From: Escherichia coli
GTDB taxonomy: Bacteria; Pseudomonadota; Gammaproteobacteria; Enterobacterales; Enterobacteriaceae
Length of the DNA: 64,000 bases
Assembly (NCBI RefSeq): GCF_036503815.1
Contig: NZ_AP027764.1
Location: 4,712,001 to 4,776,000 of the forward strand
Direction: 5' to 3'
Shown here: one piece after another, positions 18,410 to 28,197 of the stretch
How the letters are laid out: each line of letters opens with the position of its first letter
How positions within the stretch are numbered: the stretch's first letter is position 1
Notes under the pieces: generated by a model
Databases searched by the model: none
Told to the model about the DNA's origin: nothing
What the model saw: the letters and a program-made list of their open reading frames with translations, nothing else
Program-made: the position numbers and the translations under genes

Positions 18410-19126
18410 ATGAGATACGTTATCTTATTAATACTATGGATAATAACTACTTTTCTTAGTCATCTTCAGCACAGCAACCTACTGTCTGGAGATCCTGGCA
18501 TGGTTGGCGAGTATATCGGTTCAGTATTTCTGGGGCCGTTGTTACTTCCCGTGCTTGTGTCAGGTATTCTGTGCGCATTTATTAAAAAAAAACGTAACTT
18601 CGCCAGTTTTACTCGCGGGTGCTGTTGGGTATTGGGAATCCTGCTTTTATCCAAAGTCGGCAATACGTTTCGTATGTTTACCCCGTGGCAATATACCTTT
18701 GAGAATGCTGCGATAACCGTGACTATCCCGAACCGACACTGGAATACGGTTTCCATTAGTACTAATAAAACCATTGATATAAGAAGTGAGGATAATAGCG
18801 TCTTCATTTCTGCTTTCCGCCTGCCCGCAGGACGTAGCGCCGATGACCCGCTGGAAGCGTTAAAGAAGAAGCAGCGAGACAATCTCAAGGATCAATACAA
18901 TGAGGAAGCCTTCCAGTTTCATGATTGTAATGCCAAACATTTCACCTGTAAGTATCAGGATGTGTTGATAAATTTTGATGGTCAGCAGAAAAGAACCATC
19001 AGTGTTTATCTTGAAGACACCCCCAGGGCTGTGGGGATCATTGCATTAATGGCGCCAGATACGGCAGATAAATATCGCCAACAGGCGATGGAGATTATGC
19101 TTTCCGCTAAAAATGCAGTGAAGTAA
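18410..19126 (+). CDS. Orphan membrane-anchored protein of unknown function
   Basis: 238 aa, not recognised. Three hydrophobic segments lie in the first 90 residues (about 2-18, 35-57, 66-83), followed by a soluble domain of about 145 residues that begins with YTFENAAITVTIPNRHWNTV and contains two Cys (HDCNAKHFTCKYQD) that could pair. AAGGGA 5 nt before the ATG is a good ribosome-binding site. The upstream 250 bp is strongly AT-rich, unlike rraA and zapB. In K-12 I recall rraA next to zapB, so this looks like an accessory gene. It converges on zapB, sharing the hairpin at 19133-19150. Confidence 0.75.
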   Translation: MRYVILLILWIITTFLSHLQHSNLLSGDPGMVGEYIGSVFLGPLLLPVLVSGILCAFIKKKRNFASFTRGCCWVLGILLLSKVGNTFRMFTPWQYTFENAAITVTIPNRHWNTVSISTNKTIDIRSEDNSVFISAFRLPAGRSADDPLEALKKKQRDNLKDQYNEEAFQFHDCNAKHFTCKYQDVLINFDGQQKRTISVYLEDTPRAVGIIALMAPDTADKYRQQAMEIMLSAKNAVK

Positions 19127-19132
19127 AAAATA

Positions 19133-19150
19133 AGGCGCCTTGCGGCGCCT
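19133..19150. terminator. Hairpin between the orphan gene and zapB
   Basis: AGGCGCC-TTGC-GGCGCCT is a perfect 7-bp stem. On the minus strand it is followed by TTATTTTTT, so it is a good intrinsic terminator for zapB; on the plus strand the T-run is absent. Confidence 0.8.
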
Positions 19151-19164
19151 CTGCGTGGAAGAGA

Positions 19165-19410
19165 TTAAACCTCTTCCATGCGACCCAGCAGGGCCTGCAG
19201 ACGTTCCTGCCAGCCGTTCTGCTGTTCTTTCAGATGGTTGTTCTCACGCTCCAGCTCTTCGCGCTGATGCTGGGCATTTTGAACTTCCTGCGACAGTGAG
19301 TTGTTTTTTTCTTTCAGCTCTTCGATTTCCATCTGCAACAGAGTGATGGTATCAATCGCCTGCTGTACTTTTGCTTCCAGTTTCTCAAACACTTCTAATG
19401 ACATTGTCAT
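19165..19410 (-). CDS. zapB: Cell division protein ZapB
   Basis: 81 aa protein that is almost wholly coiled coil; it links the Z-ring (through ZapA) to MatP and the chromosome terminus. Start at 19410 ([18 protein letters not shown]) is preceded by AGGAGAGGT. Heptads run throughout, with dense Glu, Gln and Leu. Length and sequence match K-12. Confidence 0.97.
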
Positions 19411-19714
19411 ACCTCTCCTGAATTGCAAGGCGTTGATGGATAAAAATCCTCGTCCCGATTACCGGTGACGCCTTAATAAATACGAGCGCACTTTAGTTAG
19501 CTCCGATTGTATGAAGCCGCGCCATCGCTGTCCAGCGGCACGCCTTGCAGATTACGGTTTGCCACACTTTTCATCCTTCTCCTGGAGACATAATCCACGC
19601 AAATCGAAAATGTTAATAAATTTGTTGCGCGAATGATCTAACAAACATGCATCATGTACAATCAGATGGAATAAATGGCGCGATAACGCTCATTTTATGA
19701 CGAAGCACACACAT

Positions 19715-19755
19715 TTTAAGTTCGATATTTCTCGTTTTTGCTCGTTAACGATAAG
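19715..19755 (+). promoter_or_regulatory. Likely GlpR operators upstream of glpF
   Basis: Elements such as AAGTTCGATATTTCTCG and GCTCGTTAACGATAAG resemble the GlpR operator core (TTCGNTA / TAACGA type). They lie 80-120 bp upstream of glpF, where GlpR and CRP sites are known in E. coli. The rest of 19411-19834 (424 bp) contains the zapB and glpF promoters and no ORF. Confidence 0.5.
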
Positions 19756-19834
19756 TTTACAGCATGCCTACAAGCATCGTGGAGGTCCGTGACTTTCACG
19801 CATACAACAAACATTAACTCTTCAGGATCCGATT

Positions 19835-20680
19835 ATGAGTCAAACATCAACCTTGAAAGGCCAGTGCATTGCTGAATTCCTCGGTACCGGGTTGTTGATT
19901 TTTTTCGGTGTGGGTTGCGTTGCAGCACTAAAAGTCGCTGGTGCGTCTTTTGGTCAGTGGGAAATCAGTGTCATTTGGGGACTGGGGGTGGCAATGGCCA
20001 TCTACCTGACCGCAGGGGTTTCCGGCGCGCATCTTAACCCCGCTGTTACCATTGCATTGTGGCTGTTTGCCTGTTTCGACAAGCGCAAAGTTATTCCTTT
20101 TATCGTTTCACAAGTTGCCGGCGCTTTCTGCGCTGCGGCTTTAGTTTACGGGCTTTACTACAATTTATTTTTCGACTTCGAGCAGACTCATCACATTGTT
20201 CGCGGCAGCGTTGAAAGTGTTGATCTGGCTGGCACTTTCTCTACTTACCCTAATCCTCATATCAATTTTGTGCAGGCTTTCGCAGTTGAGATGGTGATTA
20301 CCGCTATTCTGATGGGGCTGATCCTGGCGTTAACGGACGATGGCAACGGTGTACCACGCGGCCCTTTGGCTCCCTTGCTGATTGGTCTACTGATTGCGGT
20401 CATTGGCGCATCTATGGGCCCATTGACGGGCTTTGCCATGAACCCAGCGCGTGACTTCGGTCCGAAAGTCTTTGCCTGGCTGGCGGGCTGGGGCAATGTC
20501 GCCTTTACCGGCGGCAGAGACATTCCTTACTTCCTGGTGCCGCTTTTTGGCCCTATCGTTGGCGCGATTGTAGGTGCATTTGCCTATCGCAAACTGATTG
20601 GTCGCCATTTGCCTTGCGATATCTGTGTTGTGGAAGAAAAGGAGACCACAACTCCTTCAGAACAAAAAGCTTCGCTGTAA
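19835..20680 (+). CDS. glpF: Glycerol uptake facilitator GlpF
   Basis: Inner-membrane aquaglyceroporin; lets glycerol diffuse into the cell. 281 aa with six membrane spans and two half-spans carrying the NPA boxes: [12 protein letters not shown] and [11 protein letters not shown]. First gene of glpFKX, 22 bp before glpK, so transport is coupled to trapping by phosphorylation. Confidence 0.98.
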
Positions 20681-20702
20681 TATGACTACGGGACAATTAA
20701 AC

Positions 20703-22211
20703 ATGACTGAAAAAAAATATATCGTTGCGCTCGACCAGGGCACCACCAGCTCCCGCGCGGTCGTAATGGATCACGATGCCAATATCATTAGCGTGTCACA
20801 GCGCGAATTTGAGCAAATCTACCCAAAACCAGGCTGGGTAGAACACGACCCAATGGAAATCTGGGCCACCCAAAGCTCCACGCTGGTAGAAGTGCTGGCG
20901 AAAGCCGATATCAGTTCCGATCAAATTGCAGCTATCGGTATTACGAATCAGCGTGAAACCACTATTGTCTGGGAAAAAGAAACCGGCAAGCCTATCTATA
21001 ACGCTATTGTCTGGCAGTGTCGTCGTACCGCAGAAATCTGCGAGCATTTAAAACGTGACGGTTTAGAAGATTATATCCGCAGCAATACCGGTCTGGTGAT
21101 TGACCCGTACTTCTCTGGCACCAAAGTGAAGTGGATCCTCGACCATGTGGAAGGCTCTCGCGAGCGTGCACGTCGTGGTGAATTGCTGTTTGGTACGGTG
21201 GATACGTGGCTTATCTGGAAAATGACTCAGGGCCGTGTCCATGTGACCGATTACACCAACGCCTCTCGTACCATGTTGTTCAACATCCATACCCTGGACT
21301 GGGACGACAAAATGCTGGAAGTGCTGGATATTCCGCGCGAGATGCTGCCAGAAGTGCGTCGTTCTTCCGAAGTGTACGGTCAGACTAACATTGGCGGCAA
21401 AGGCGGCACGCGTATTCCAATCTCCGGGATCGCCGGTGACCAGCAGGCGGCGCTGTTTGGTCAGTTGTGCGTGAAAGAAGGGATGGCGAAGAATACCTAC
21501 GGCACTGGCTGCTTTATGCTGATGAACACCGGCGAGAAAGCGGTGAAATCAGAAAACGGCCTGCTGACCACCATCGCCTGTGGCCCAACTGGCGAAGTAA
21601 ACTATGCGCTGGAAGGTGCGGTGTTTATGGCGGGCGCATCCATTCAGTGGCTGCGTGATGAGATGAAGCTGATTAATGACGCCTACGATTCCGAATATTT
21701 CGCCACCAAAGTACAAAATACCAACGGTGTGTATGTGGTTCCGGCGTTTACCGGGCTGGGTGCGCCGTACTGGGATCCGTATGCGCGCGGGGCGATTTTC
21801 GGTCTGACTCGTGGAGTGAACGCTAACCACATTATACGCGCGACGCTGGAGTCTATTGCTTATCAGACGCGTGACGTGCTGGAAGCGATGCAGGCCGATT
21901 CTGGTATTCGTCTGCACGCCCTGCGCGTGGATGGCGGCGCAGTGGCGAACAATTTCCTGATGCAGTTCCAGTCCGATATTCTCGGCACGCGCGTTGAACG
22001 CCCGGAAGTACGCGAAGTCACCGCATTGGGTGCGGCCTATCTTGCCGGTCTGGCGGTAGGCTTCTGGCAGAATCTTGACGAGCTGCAAGAGAAAGCGGTG
22101 ATTGAGCGCGAGTTCCGTCCTGGCATCGAAACCACCGAGCGTAATTACCGTTACGCTGGCTGGAAAAAAGCGGTCAAACGCGCGATGGCGTGGGAAGAAC
22201 ACGACGAGTAA
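20703..22211 (+). CDS. glpK: Glycerol kinase GlpK
   Basis: Phosphorylates glycerol to glycerol 3-phosphate, the rate-limiting step of glycerol use; inhibited by fructose 1,6-bisphosphate and EIIA-Glc. Start ATG at 20703 ([20 protein letters not shown]) gives 502 aa as in K-12; longer frames run into glpF. FGGY-kinase landmarks: [32 protein letters not shown], and [18 protein letters not shown]. Confidence 0.98.
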
Positions 22212-22248
22212 TATCAGGCATCTGAACCAATTGCCTGATACTGATCGC

Positions 22249-22336
22249 CTGATGCGACGCTTACGCGTCTTATCAGGCCTACGAGCCGATGCCATTTTGT
22301 GTAGGCCGGATAAGGCGTTCACGCCGCATCTGGCAT
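22249..22336. repeat. BIME (two REP elements) between glpK and glpX
   Basis: Two inverted REP units: CCTGATGCGAC...GTCTTATCAGGCCTAC (22249-22284) and GTAGGCCGGATAAGGCGT...CGCCGCATCTGGC (22302-22336). This is the standard E. coli REP pair; such elements bind gyrase, IHF or Pol I and shield upstream mRNA. Confidence 0.92.
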
Positions 22337-22441
22337 GTCGTAGACTCTGAAATCGTGCGGGGGCAACCCCCGCACACATCAATAATCCTGCCCTTCCCCT
22401 GTGCTACACTTCGCGCCATTCCTTACTGCTTAGAGTTTGCT

Positions 22442-23452
22442 ATGAGACGAGAACTTGCCATCGAATTTTCCCGCGTCACCGAATCTGCGGCGCTGGCTGG
22501 CTACAAATGGTTAGGACGCGGCGATAAAAACACCGCGGACGGCGCGGCGGTTAACGCCATGCGTATTATGCTCAACCAGGTCAACATTGACGGCACCATC
22601 GTCATTGGTGAAGGTGAAATCGACGAAGCACCGATGCTCTACATTGGTGAAAAAGTCGGTACCGGTCGCGGTGATGCGGTAGATATTGCTGTTGATCCGA
22701 TTGAAGGCACGCGCATGACGGCGATGGGCCAGGCTAACGCGCTGGCGGTGCTGGCAGTAGGCGATAAAGGCTGCTTCCTCAACGCGCCAGATATGTATAT
22801 GGAGAAGCTGATCGTCGGACCGGGAGCCAAAGGCACCATTGATCTGAACCTGCCGCTGGCGGATAACCTGCGCAATGTTGCGGCGGCGCTCGGCAAACCG
22901 TTGAGCGAACTGACGGTAACGATTCTGGCAAAACCGCGCCACGATGCCGTTATCGCAGAAATGCAGCAACTCGGCGTGCGCGTATTTGCTATTCCGGATG
23001 GCGATGTGGCAGCCTCAATTCTCACCTGTATGCCAGACAGCGAAGTTGACGTGCTGTACGGTATTGGTGGCGCGCCGGAAGGCGTGGTTTCTGCGGCGGT
23101 GATCCGCGCATTAGATGGCGACATGAATGGTCGTCTGCTGGCACGTCATGACGTCAAAGGCGACAACGAAGAAAATCGCCGCATTGGCGAGCAGGAGCTG
23201 GCGCGCTGCAAAGCGATGGGCATCGAAGCGGGTAAAGTGTTGCGTCTGGGCGATATGGCGCGCAGCGACAACGTCATCTTTTCTGCCACTGGCATCACCA
23301 AAGGTGATCTGCTGGAAGGTATTAGCCGCAAAGGCAATATCGCCACCACCGAAACACTGCTGATCCGCGGTAAATCACGCACCATTCGTCGCATTCAATC
23401 CATCCACTATCTGGATCGTAAAGACCCGGAAATGCAGGTGCACATTCTCTGA
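22442..23452 (+). CDS. glpX: Class II fructose-1,6-bisphosphatase GlpX
   Basis: Mn-dependent gluconeogenic phosphatase converting fructose 1,6-bisphosphate to fructose 6-phosphate. ATG at 22442 (MRRELAIEFSRVTESAAL) gives 336 aa. Metal and phosphate motifs: GEGEIDEAPMLYIGE, AVDPIEGTRMTAMG, GIGGAPEGVVSAA. Third gene of glpFKX, but separated by a BIME. A strong terminator follows. Confidence 0.98.
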   Translation: MRRELAIEFSRVTESAALAGYKWLGRGDKNTADGAAVNAMRIMLNQVNIDGTIVIGEGEIDEAPMLYIGEKVGTGRGDAVDIAVDPIEGTRMTAMGQANALAVLAVGDKGCFLNAPDMYMEKLIVGPGAKGTIDLNLPLADNLRNVAAALGKPLSELTVTILAKPRHDAVIAEMQQLGVRVFAIPDGDVAASILTCMPDSEVDVLYGIGGAPEGVVSAAVIRALDGDMNGRLLARHDVKGDNEENRRIGEQELARCKAMGIEAGKVLRLGDMARSDNVIFSATGITKGDLLEGISRKGNIATTETLLIRGKSRTIRRIQSIHYLDRKDPEMQVHIL

Positions 23453-23473
23453 GTGATTTGATCGATTGAGCCT

Positions 23474-23501
23474 TCCAGTCCTTCGGGACTGGAATTTTTT
23501 T
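23474..23501 (+). terminator. Intrinsic terminator after glpX
   Basis: TCCAGTC-CTTCGG-GACTGGA with a UUCG-type tetraloop and seven Ts; ends the glpFKX transcript 48 bp before fpr. Confidence 0.95.
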
Positions 23502-23548
23502 GTTCGGAGAACGAAGATAAGGCAAGTCAATCAAAACAGGAGAAAAAC

Positions 23549-24295
23549 ATGGCTGATTGGGTAACAGGCAAAGTCACTAAAGTGCAGAACTGGACCGACG
23601 CCCTGTTTAGTCTCACCGTTCACGCTCCCGTGCTTCCATTTACTGCCGGGCAATTCACCAAACTAGGCCTTGAAATTGACGGCGAACGCGTCCAGCGTGC
23701 CTATTCCTACGTTAACTCTCCTGATAATCCCGATCTGGAGTTTTACCTGGTGACCGTCCCCGATGGAAAATTAAGCCCACGACTGGCGGCACTGAAACCG
23801 GGCGATGAAGTACAGGTGGTTAGCGAAGCAGCTGGCTTCTTTGTGCTGGATGAGGTCCCTGACTGCGAAACACTGTGGATGCTGGCAACCGGTACAGCGA
23901 TTGGCCCTTATTTATCAATTCTGCAACTGGGCAAAGATTTAGATCGCTTCAAAAATCTGGTTCTGGTTCACGCCGCACGTTATGCCGCCGACTTAAGTTA
24001 TCTGCCACTGATGCAAGAACTGGAAAAACGCTACGAAGGGAAACTGCGCATTCAGACGGTGGTCAGTCGGGAAACGGCGGCGGGTTCGCTCACCGGGCGA
24101 ATACCGGCGTTAATTGAAAGTGGTGAACTGGAAAGTGCGGTGGGCTTGCCGATGGATAAAGAAACCAGCCATGTGATGCTGTGCGGCAATCCACAGATGG
24201 TTCGCGATACGCAACAGTTGCTAAAAGAAACCCGGCAGATGACGAAACATTTACGTCGTCGACCGGGCCATATGACAGCGGAGCATTACTGGTAA
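23549..24295 (+). CDS. fpr: Flavodoxin/ferredoxin-NADP+ reductase Fpr
   Basis: FAD protein that passes electrons between NADPH and flavodoxin or ferredoxin, supporting radical-SAM enzymes and recovery of SoxR. 248 aa; FAD-binding RAYSYVNSPDNP and NADP-site motif MLATGTAIGPYLSIL are visible, C-terminus ends AEHYW. AGGAG precedes the start. It ends 4 bp from the convergent uspD. Confidence 0.97.
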   Translation: MADWVTGKVTKVQNWTDALFSLTVHAPVLPFTAGQFTKLGLEIDGERVQRAYSYVNSPDNPDLEFYLVTVPDGKLSPRLAALKPGDEVQVVSEAAGFFVLDEVPDCETLWMLATGTAIGPYLSILQLGKDLDRFKNLVLVHAARYAADLSYLPLMQELEKRYEGKLRIQTVVSRETAAGSLTGRIPALIESGELESAVGLPMDKETSHVMLCGNPQMVRDTQQLLKETRQMTKHLRRRPGHMTAEHYW

Positions 24296-24299
24296 GCGG

Positions 24300-24728
24300 T
24301 TACTTATCGATAAACGGCACGATGAGCAGATCCGCTTTCAACTTATTGATCATCCCGCGGTATGCCGGCATCAAACGGTTGATAAATGAGTGGTGATGAC
24401 CACAGACAAGGAGGTCGCACTGCTCTTGTTGCATAATATCCAGCAGTGTTTCCGGCATTTCCCCACGTTCAATACGCAGTTTTGTCTTCGGCCATTGAAT
24501 ATTTTTCGTCAGTTTATACAGCTTGTTATCCGACTTATTCTTCAACAATTGAAGAATATCCTCTGTTGCAGGGAAGTAGATACCCGGATACAACTCGCTT
24601 AAGCCATCATCAATATGAATTAACGTCAGGTGAGCATCATTATGTCTGGCGAGCTCCAGGGCTTTATTCACCAGTAAGGCATCTTCTTCATTCCCGGAAA
24701 TTGCCACGCCAATGTGTTTATAAGCCAT
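24300..24728 (-). CDS. uspD: Universal stress protein UspD
   Basis: 142 aa UspA-family cytoplasmic protein involved in oxidative and superoxide stress resistance. Typical parts: YKHIGVAISGNEEDALLVNKAL at the N-terminus (too long to be chance), LIHIDDGL, and the C-terminal CDLLVCGHHHSFINRL. It lacks a full ATP-binding G-rich loop, like E. coli UspA. yiiS lies 26 bp upstream in the same direction. Confidence 0.95.
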   Translation of the reverse strand: MAYKHIGVAISGNEEDALLVNKALELARHNDAHLTLIHIDDGLSELYPGIYFPATEDILQLLKNKSDNKLYKLTKNIQWPKTKLRIERGEMPETLLDIMQQEQCDLLVCGHHHSFINRLMPAYRGMINKLKADLLIVPFIDK

Positions 24729-24754
24729 GTTTAACTCCTTCTAAAGCAACTCCA

Positions 24755-25054
24755 TCAAGCTAACGAACGCAGTGATAACTCAAAAATAATCATCTCGGCC
24801 TGGCATGAGAAGGTGAAGGCCGCATCAAGCTCAACTTGCCCCTCCAGATCCTTAATCTTATAGGCCACGCTGGCCCCTTCATCCGCAGAGGATGCAGCGG
24901 CGGCAAGCTCTTTCAGTTTAGTCATAAAGGACTCTGCTTCTTCGCGGGTGGCAAAAAAGCGCGAAAACTTACTGGTACAGTTGTCGTTATCAATCACCGT
25001 ACCGATATCAATCGCACATCCTTTAGTACTGCATTTATCTACGACATCTTTCAT
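24755..25054 (-). CDS. yiiS: YiiS, small conserved protein (DUF406 family)
   Basis: 99 aa, matches K-12 YiiS. Function unknown. Cysteines at CSTKGCAID and NDNCTSKF could bind metal or pair; the rest is an alpha/beta domain (FATREEAESFMTKLKELAAA). It is co-directional with uspD and 26 bp from it, suggesting co-expression under stress (inference). Confidence 0.92.
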   Translation of the reverse strand: MKDVVDKCSTKGCAIDIGTVIDNDNCTSKFSRFFATREEAESFMTKLKELAAAASSADEGASVAYKIKDLEGQVELDAAFTFSCQAEMIIFELSLRSLA

Positions 25055-25265
25055 AGGGCACCTCTGTATATTCGCCTCTCTGTCGATTACGACTTAAGAA
25101 TAATGCGCCGTTAAGGGAAGAACAAACAAGTAATGATCTTATGGATTACCATTTTTTTTGATATTGCTTAAGGTGAAGAGATCAGAAGGATTTTCCGGGC
25201 ATTGTCATTTTCAACGTGGAAATAACAAACCCGGAAAAAAATAGCAGTAAGAGATATATTAAAGG

Positions 25266-25706
25266 TTAATTACTTGATTTATTGTCGGCTTTATACTTCA
25301 CATCCTGAGTGTCTTTACCATATTTATTTTCGCCTTGTGTGCCAACAAACGCACCAAGATCGATAAGCATCATCACCAGAATCAACGTCGGGACAAAACG
25401 CCCCACCGCCCATTGCCAGACACCAGGTAAAATCGCCCAGTTACCCGCCAGCAGCATCCACGCCACAATCATCAGAAATGCCCATGCGCCGGAACGCCCG
25501 CGATCATGCAAGCGCTTAACGGTTACTGCCGCTGTTGGCCAAAGCAAGCACACAAGGCAAAACGCCGCGGTCTGAATATCGAGTAAATTTTTACCCGCCA
25601 GTGAGAAAAGCACCAGCATGCCTGCGAACCACAGGCCTATCCAAATCCAGAAATCACGGCGTCCAATACGCCCTTTAAATGAAAATAACCATTGCTGTAT
25701 GGTCAT
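25266..25706 (-). CDS. yiiR: YiiR, DUF805 inner-membrane protein
   Basis: 146 aa with about four membrane segments (residues 20-40, 44-62, 77-98, 104-125). The DUF805 signatures FKGRIGRRDFWIW and VKRLHDRGRSGAWAF are clear. Function unknown in E. coli. Tail is charged and cytoplasmic (YGKDTQDVKYKADNKSSN). The 211-bp gap to yiiS holds no ORF. Confidence 0.93.
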   Translation of the reverse strand: MTIQQWLFSFKGRIGRRDFWIWIGLWFAGMLVLFSLAGKNLLDIQTAAFCLVCLLWPTAAVTVKRLHDRGRSGAWAFLMIVAWMLLAGNWAILPGVWQWAVGRFVPTLILVMMLIDLGAFVGTQGENKYGKDTQDVKYKADNKSSN

Positions 25707-25806
25707 GTAAGTTCCTTGATGGTTGTCTTTTCCAGGATTCTACCCTTTTGACAAGGGCGACAGATATCGTTTTAATCGGAGCCAGTCATAACAAAAGGTA
25801 CTGTCA

Positions 25807-26406
25807 ATGAAGCCAGGGTGTACGCTGTTTTTTCTCTTATGTTCTGCATTAACCGTTACAACAGCGGCGCATGCACAAACACCAGATACGGCAACGACCG
25901 CGCCTTATCTGCTGGCTGGAGCCCCTACTTTCGATCTCTCCATCAGCCAGTTTCGAGAAGACTTTAACAGCCAGAATCCCAGCCTGCCACTGAACGAATT
26001 TCGTGCCATCGACAGCAGTCCCGACAAAGCCAATCTCACTCGTGCTGCCAGTAAAATTAATGAGAACTTGTATGCTTCTACAGCGCTGGAGCGCGGTACC
26101 TTAAAAATCAAAAGCATTCAAATGACCTGGCTACCCATCCAGGGGCCAGAGCAAAAAGCCGCGAAAGCGAAAGCTCAGGAATACATGGCAGCGGTGATCC
26201 GCACACTCACCCCATTAATGACCAAAACACAAAGCCAGAAAAAACTGCAGTCGCTACTAACGGCGGGGAAAAACAAACGTTATTACACCGAGACCGAAGG
26301 TGCACTGCGTTATGTTGTCGCGGACAACGGCGAAAAGGGGCTGACCTTCGCTGTTGAACCGATTAAGCTGGCGCTATCTGAATCGCTTGAAGGTTTGAAT
26401 AAATGA
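25807..26406 (+). CDS. yiiQ: YiiQ, exported protein of unknown function (DUF1454)
   Basis: 199 aa with a signal peptide (KPGCTLFFLLCSALTVTTAAHA, then QTPDT). The mature part is mostly helical with basic patches (AKAKAQEYMAAVIRTL). No catalytic motif is seen. Divergent from yiiR and 107 bp before tpiA. Confidence 0.92.
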   Translation: MKPGCTLFFLLCSALTVTTAAHAQTPDTATTAPYLLAGAPTFDLSISQFREDFNSQNPSLPLNEFRAIDSSPDKANLTRAASKINENLYASTALERGTLKIKSIQMTWLPIQGPEQKAAKAKAQEYMAAVIRTLTPLMTKTQSQKKLQSLLTAGKNKRYYTETEGALRYVVADNGEKGLTFAVEPIKLALSESLEGLNK

Positions 26407-26513
26407 CAAAAAGCAAAGCCTTTGTGCCGATGAATCTCTATACTGTTTCACAGACCTGCTGCCCTGCGGGGCGGCCATCTTCCTTTATTCGCTTATAAGC
26501 GTGGAGAATTAAA

Positions 26514-27281
26514 ATGCGACATCCTTTAGTGATGGGTAACTGGAAACTGAACGGCAGCCGCCACATGGTTCACGAGCTGGTTTCTAACCTGCGTAAAGAG
26601 CTGGCAGGTGTTGCTGGCTGTGCGGTTGCAATCGCACCACCGGAAATGTACATCGATATGGCGAAGCGCGAAGCTGAAGGCAGCCACATCATGCTGGGTG
26701 CGCAAAACGTGGACCTGAACCTGTCCGGCGCATTCACCGGTGAAACCTCTGCTGCTATGCTGAAAGACATCGGCGCACAGTACATCATCATCGGCCACTC
26801 TGAACGTCGTACTTACCACAAAGAGTCTGACGAACTGATCGCGAAAAAATTCGCGGTGCTGAAAGAGCAGGGTCTGACTCCGGTTCTGTGCATCGGTGAA
26901 ACCGAAGCTGAAAACGAAGCGGGCAAAACTGAAGAAGTTTGTGCACGTCAGATCGACGCGGTACTGAAAACTCAGGGTGCTGCAGCATTCGAAGGTGCGG
27001 TAATCGCTTACGAACCAGTATGGGCAATCGGTACTGGCAAATCGGCAACTCCGGCGCAGGCACAGGCTGTTCACAAATTCATCCGTGACCACATCGCTAA
27101 AGTTGACGCTAACATCGCTGAACAAGTGATCATCCAGTACGGCGGCTCTGTAAACGCGTCTAACGCTGCAGAACTGTTTGCTCAGCCAGACATCGACGGC
27201 GCGCTGGTTGGCGGTGCTTCTCTGAAAGCTGACGCTTTCGCAGTGATCGTTAAAGCTGCAGAAGCGGCTAAACAGGCTTAA
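26514..27281 (+). CDS. tpiA: Triosephosphate isomerase TpiA
   Basis: Interconverts dihydroxyacetone phosphate and glyceraldehyde 3-phosphate in glycolysis. 255 aa TIM barrel with GNWKLNGS (Lys), GHSERRTYH (His), [12 protein letters not shown] (catalytic Glu and loop 6) and the phosphate-binding [11 protein letters not shown] and GALVGGASL. Biased codon use typical of a highly expressed gene. Confidence 0.99.
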
Positions 27282-27290
27282 GTCTGACAG

Positions 27291-27313
27291 GTGCCGGATT
27301 TCATATCCGGCAC
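27291..27313. terminator. Hairpin between tpiA and cdh
   Basis: GTGCCGGAT-TTCAT-ATCCGGCAC, a perfect 9-bp stem 10 bp after tpiA, followed by TTACTTTCC. It can end both convergent transcripts. Confidence 0.85.
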
Positions 27314-27335
27314 TTACTTTCCTTAACTCCTCGCC

Positions 27336-28091
27336 TTAACGCAAAATCTCACACTGATGATCCTGGATTTCCTCGGCTGAAGCACGGTTCAGCGTCAGTA
27401 GATTTCGTTGTGTCGCCAGCAACACAAACGAATTATCACTCTGCCGCACCATCGCCAGCCCGTAGCTTCCCATATGTTCCCGCGCTTCAGGCACTTCTTC
27501 TGCAAGCATCATAAATGGGCTGCGTTGTACCAGTTCGCTTTCCGTTACCCGACGCGCCAGGTATTCATGCCCGTGCAAACCACCTGGCAGTGGCAACCAG
27601 CGGCTGCTGATGTTCGCCAGATTGTTATCCAGCTGTTCGCGCACATCAGGACGAATACAAGAGATATGAATATGAAAATGGTTTTGCGTACGCCCGGTGC
27701 GAGAGTTGATCGCTAAAGAAACCGCGCGATCGGGAACCGGCTGCCCATATTTTTTACTCATAAAATCACGCGCCTGCCAGGCCAACCAAAAAAAGTTAGG
27801 CGTAGAAGGATCGGTCAACAAAGGGCTTTCAGTACCGTTAATACGATACGTTGGCATCAACAGATATTGCAGTGGACCATTGAGGTCTTTTAAAACCACA
27901 TATCCGGCATTGGGTTTGACTTCCGCACATGGCGAAGGATTTTGATTTTGCTGCTGATTGGGTAAACATTCCTCAAGGACAATCTTACGTAATGTATCCG
28001 ACTCTTCGCCGGTTAATTTCCAGTAACCAATACCAGCAGCCACAACGGCGATAACTATCATCACCAAAAAAAGAAGACCCGCTTTTTTCAT
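27336..28091 (-). CDS. cdh: CDP-diacylglycerol diphosphatase Cdh
   Basis: Membrane-anchored pyrophosphatase that splits CDP-diacylglycerol into CMP and phosphatidic acid. Start at 28091 (MKKAGLLFLVMIVIAVVAAG) gives 251 aa; the frame is open upstream to 28283 but overlaps sbp and is not used. N-terminal membrane anchor (4-24) and HIT-type active site NHFHIHISCIRP. Confidence 0.96.
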   Translation of the reverse strand: MKKAGLLFLVMIVIAVVAAGIGYWKLTGEESDTLRKIVLEECLPNQQQNQNPSPCAEVKPNAGYVVLKDLNGPLQYLLMPTYRINGTESPLLTDPSTPNFFWLAWQARDFMSKKYGQPVPDRAVSLAINSRTGRTQNHFHIHISCIRPDVREQLDNNLANISSRWLPLPGGLHGHEYLARRVTESELVQRSPFMMLAEEVPEAREHMGSYGLAMVRQSDNSFVLLATQRNLLTLNRASAEEIQDHQCEILR

Positions 28092-28145
28092 CTTTTTTTC
28101 CCTGTACCTCAAAGAGATGCAAGGGTAACGCAAAATCGTGACAAA

Positions 28146-28178
28146 TAAAAAACCCGGTCGCGAGAAACCACCGGGTTT
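28146..28178 (-). terminator. Intrinsic terminator of sbp
   Basis: On the minus strand AAACCCGGT pairs with ACCGGGTTT across an 11-base loop and runs into six Ts, 20 bp after the sbp stop. Confidence 0.92.
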
Positions 28179-28197
28179 GATAATTATCCTGTGGAAA

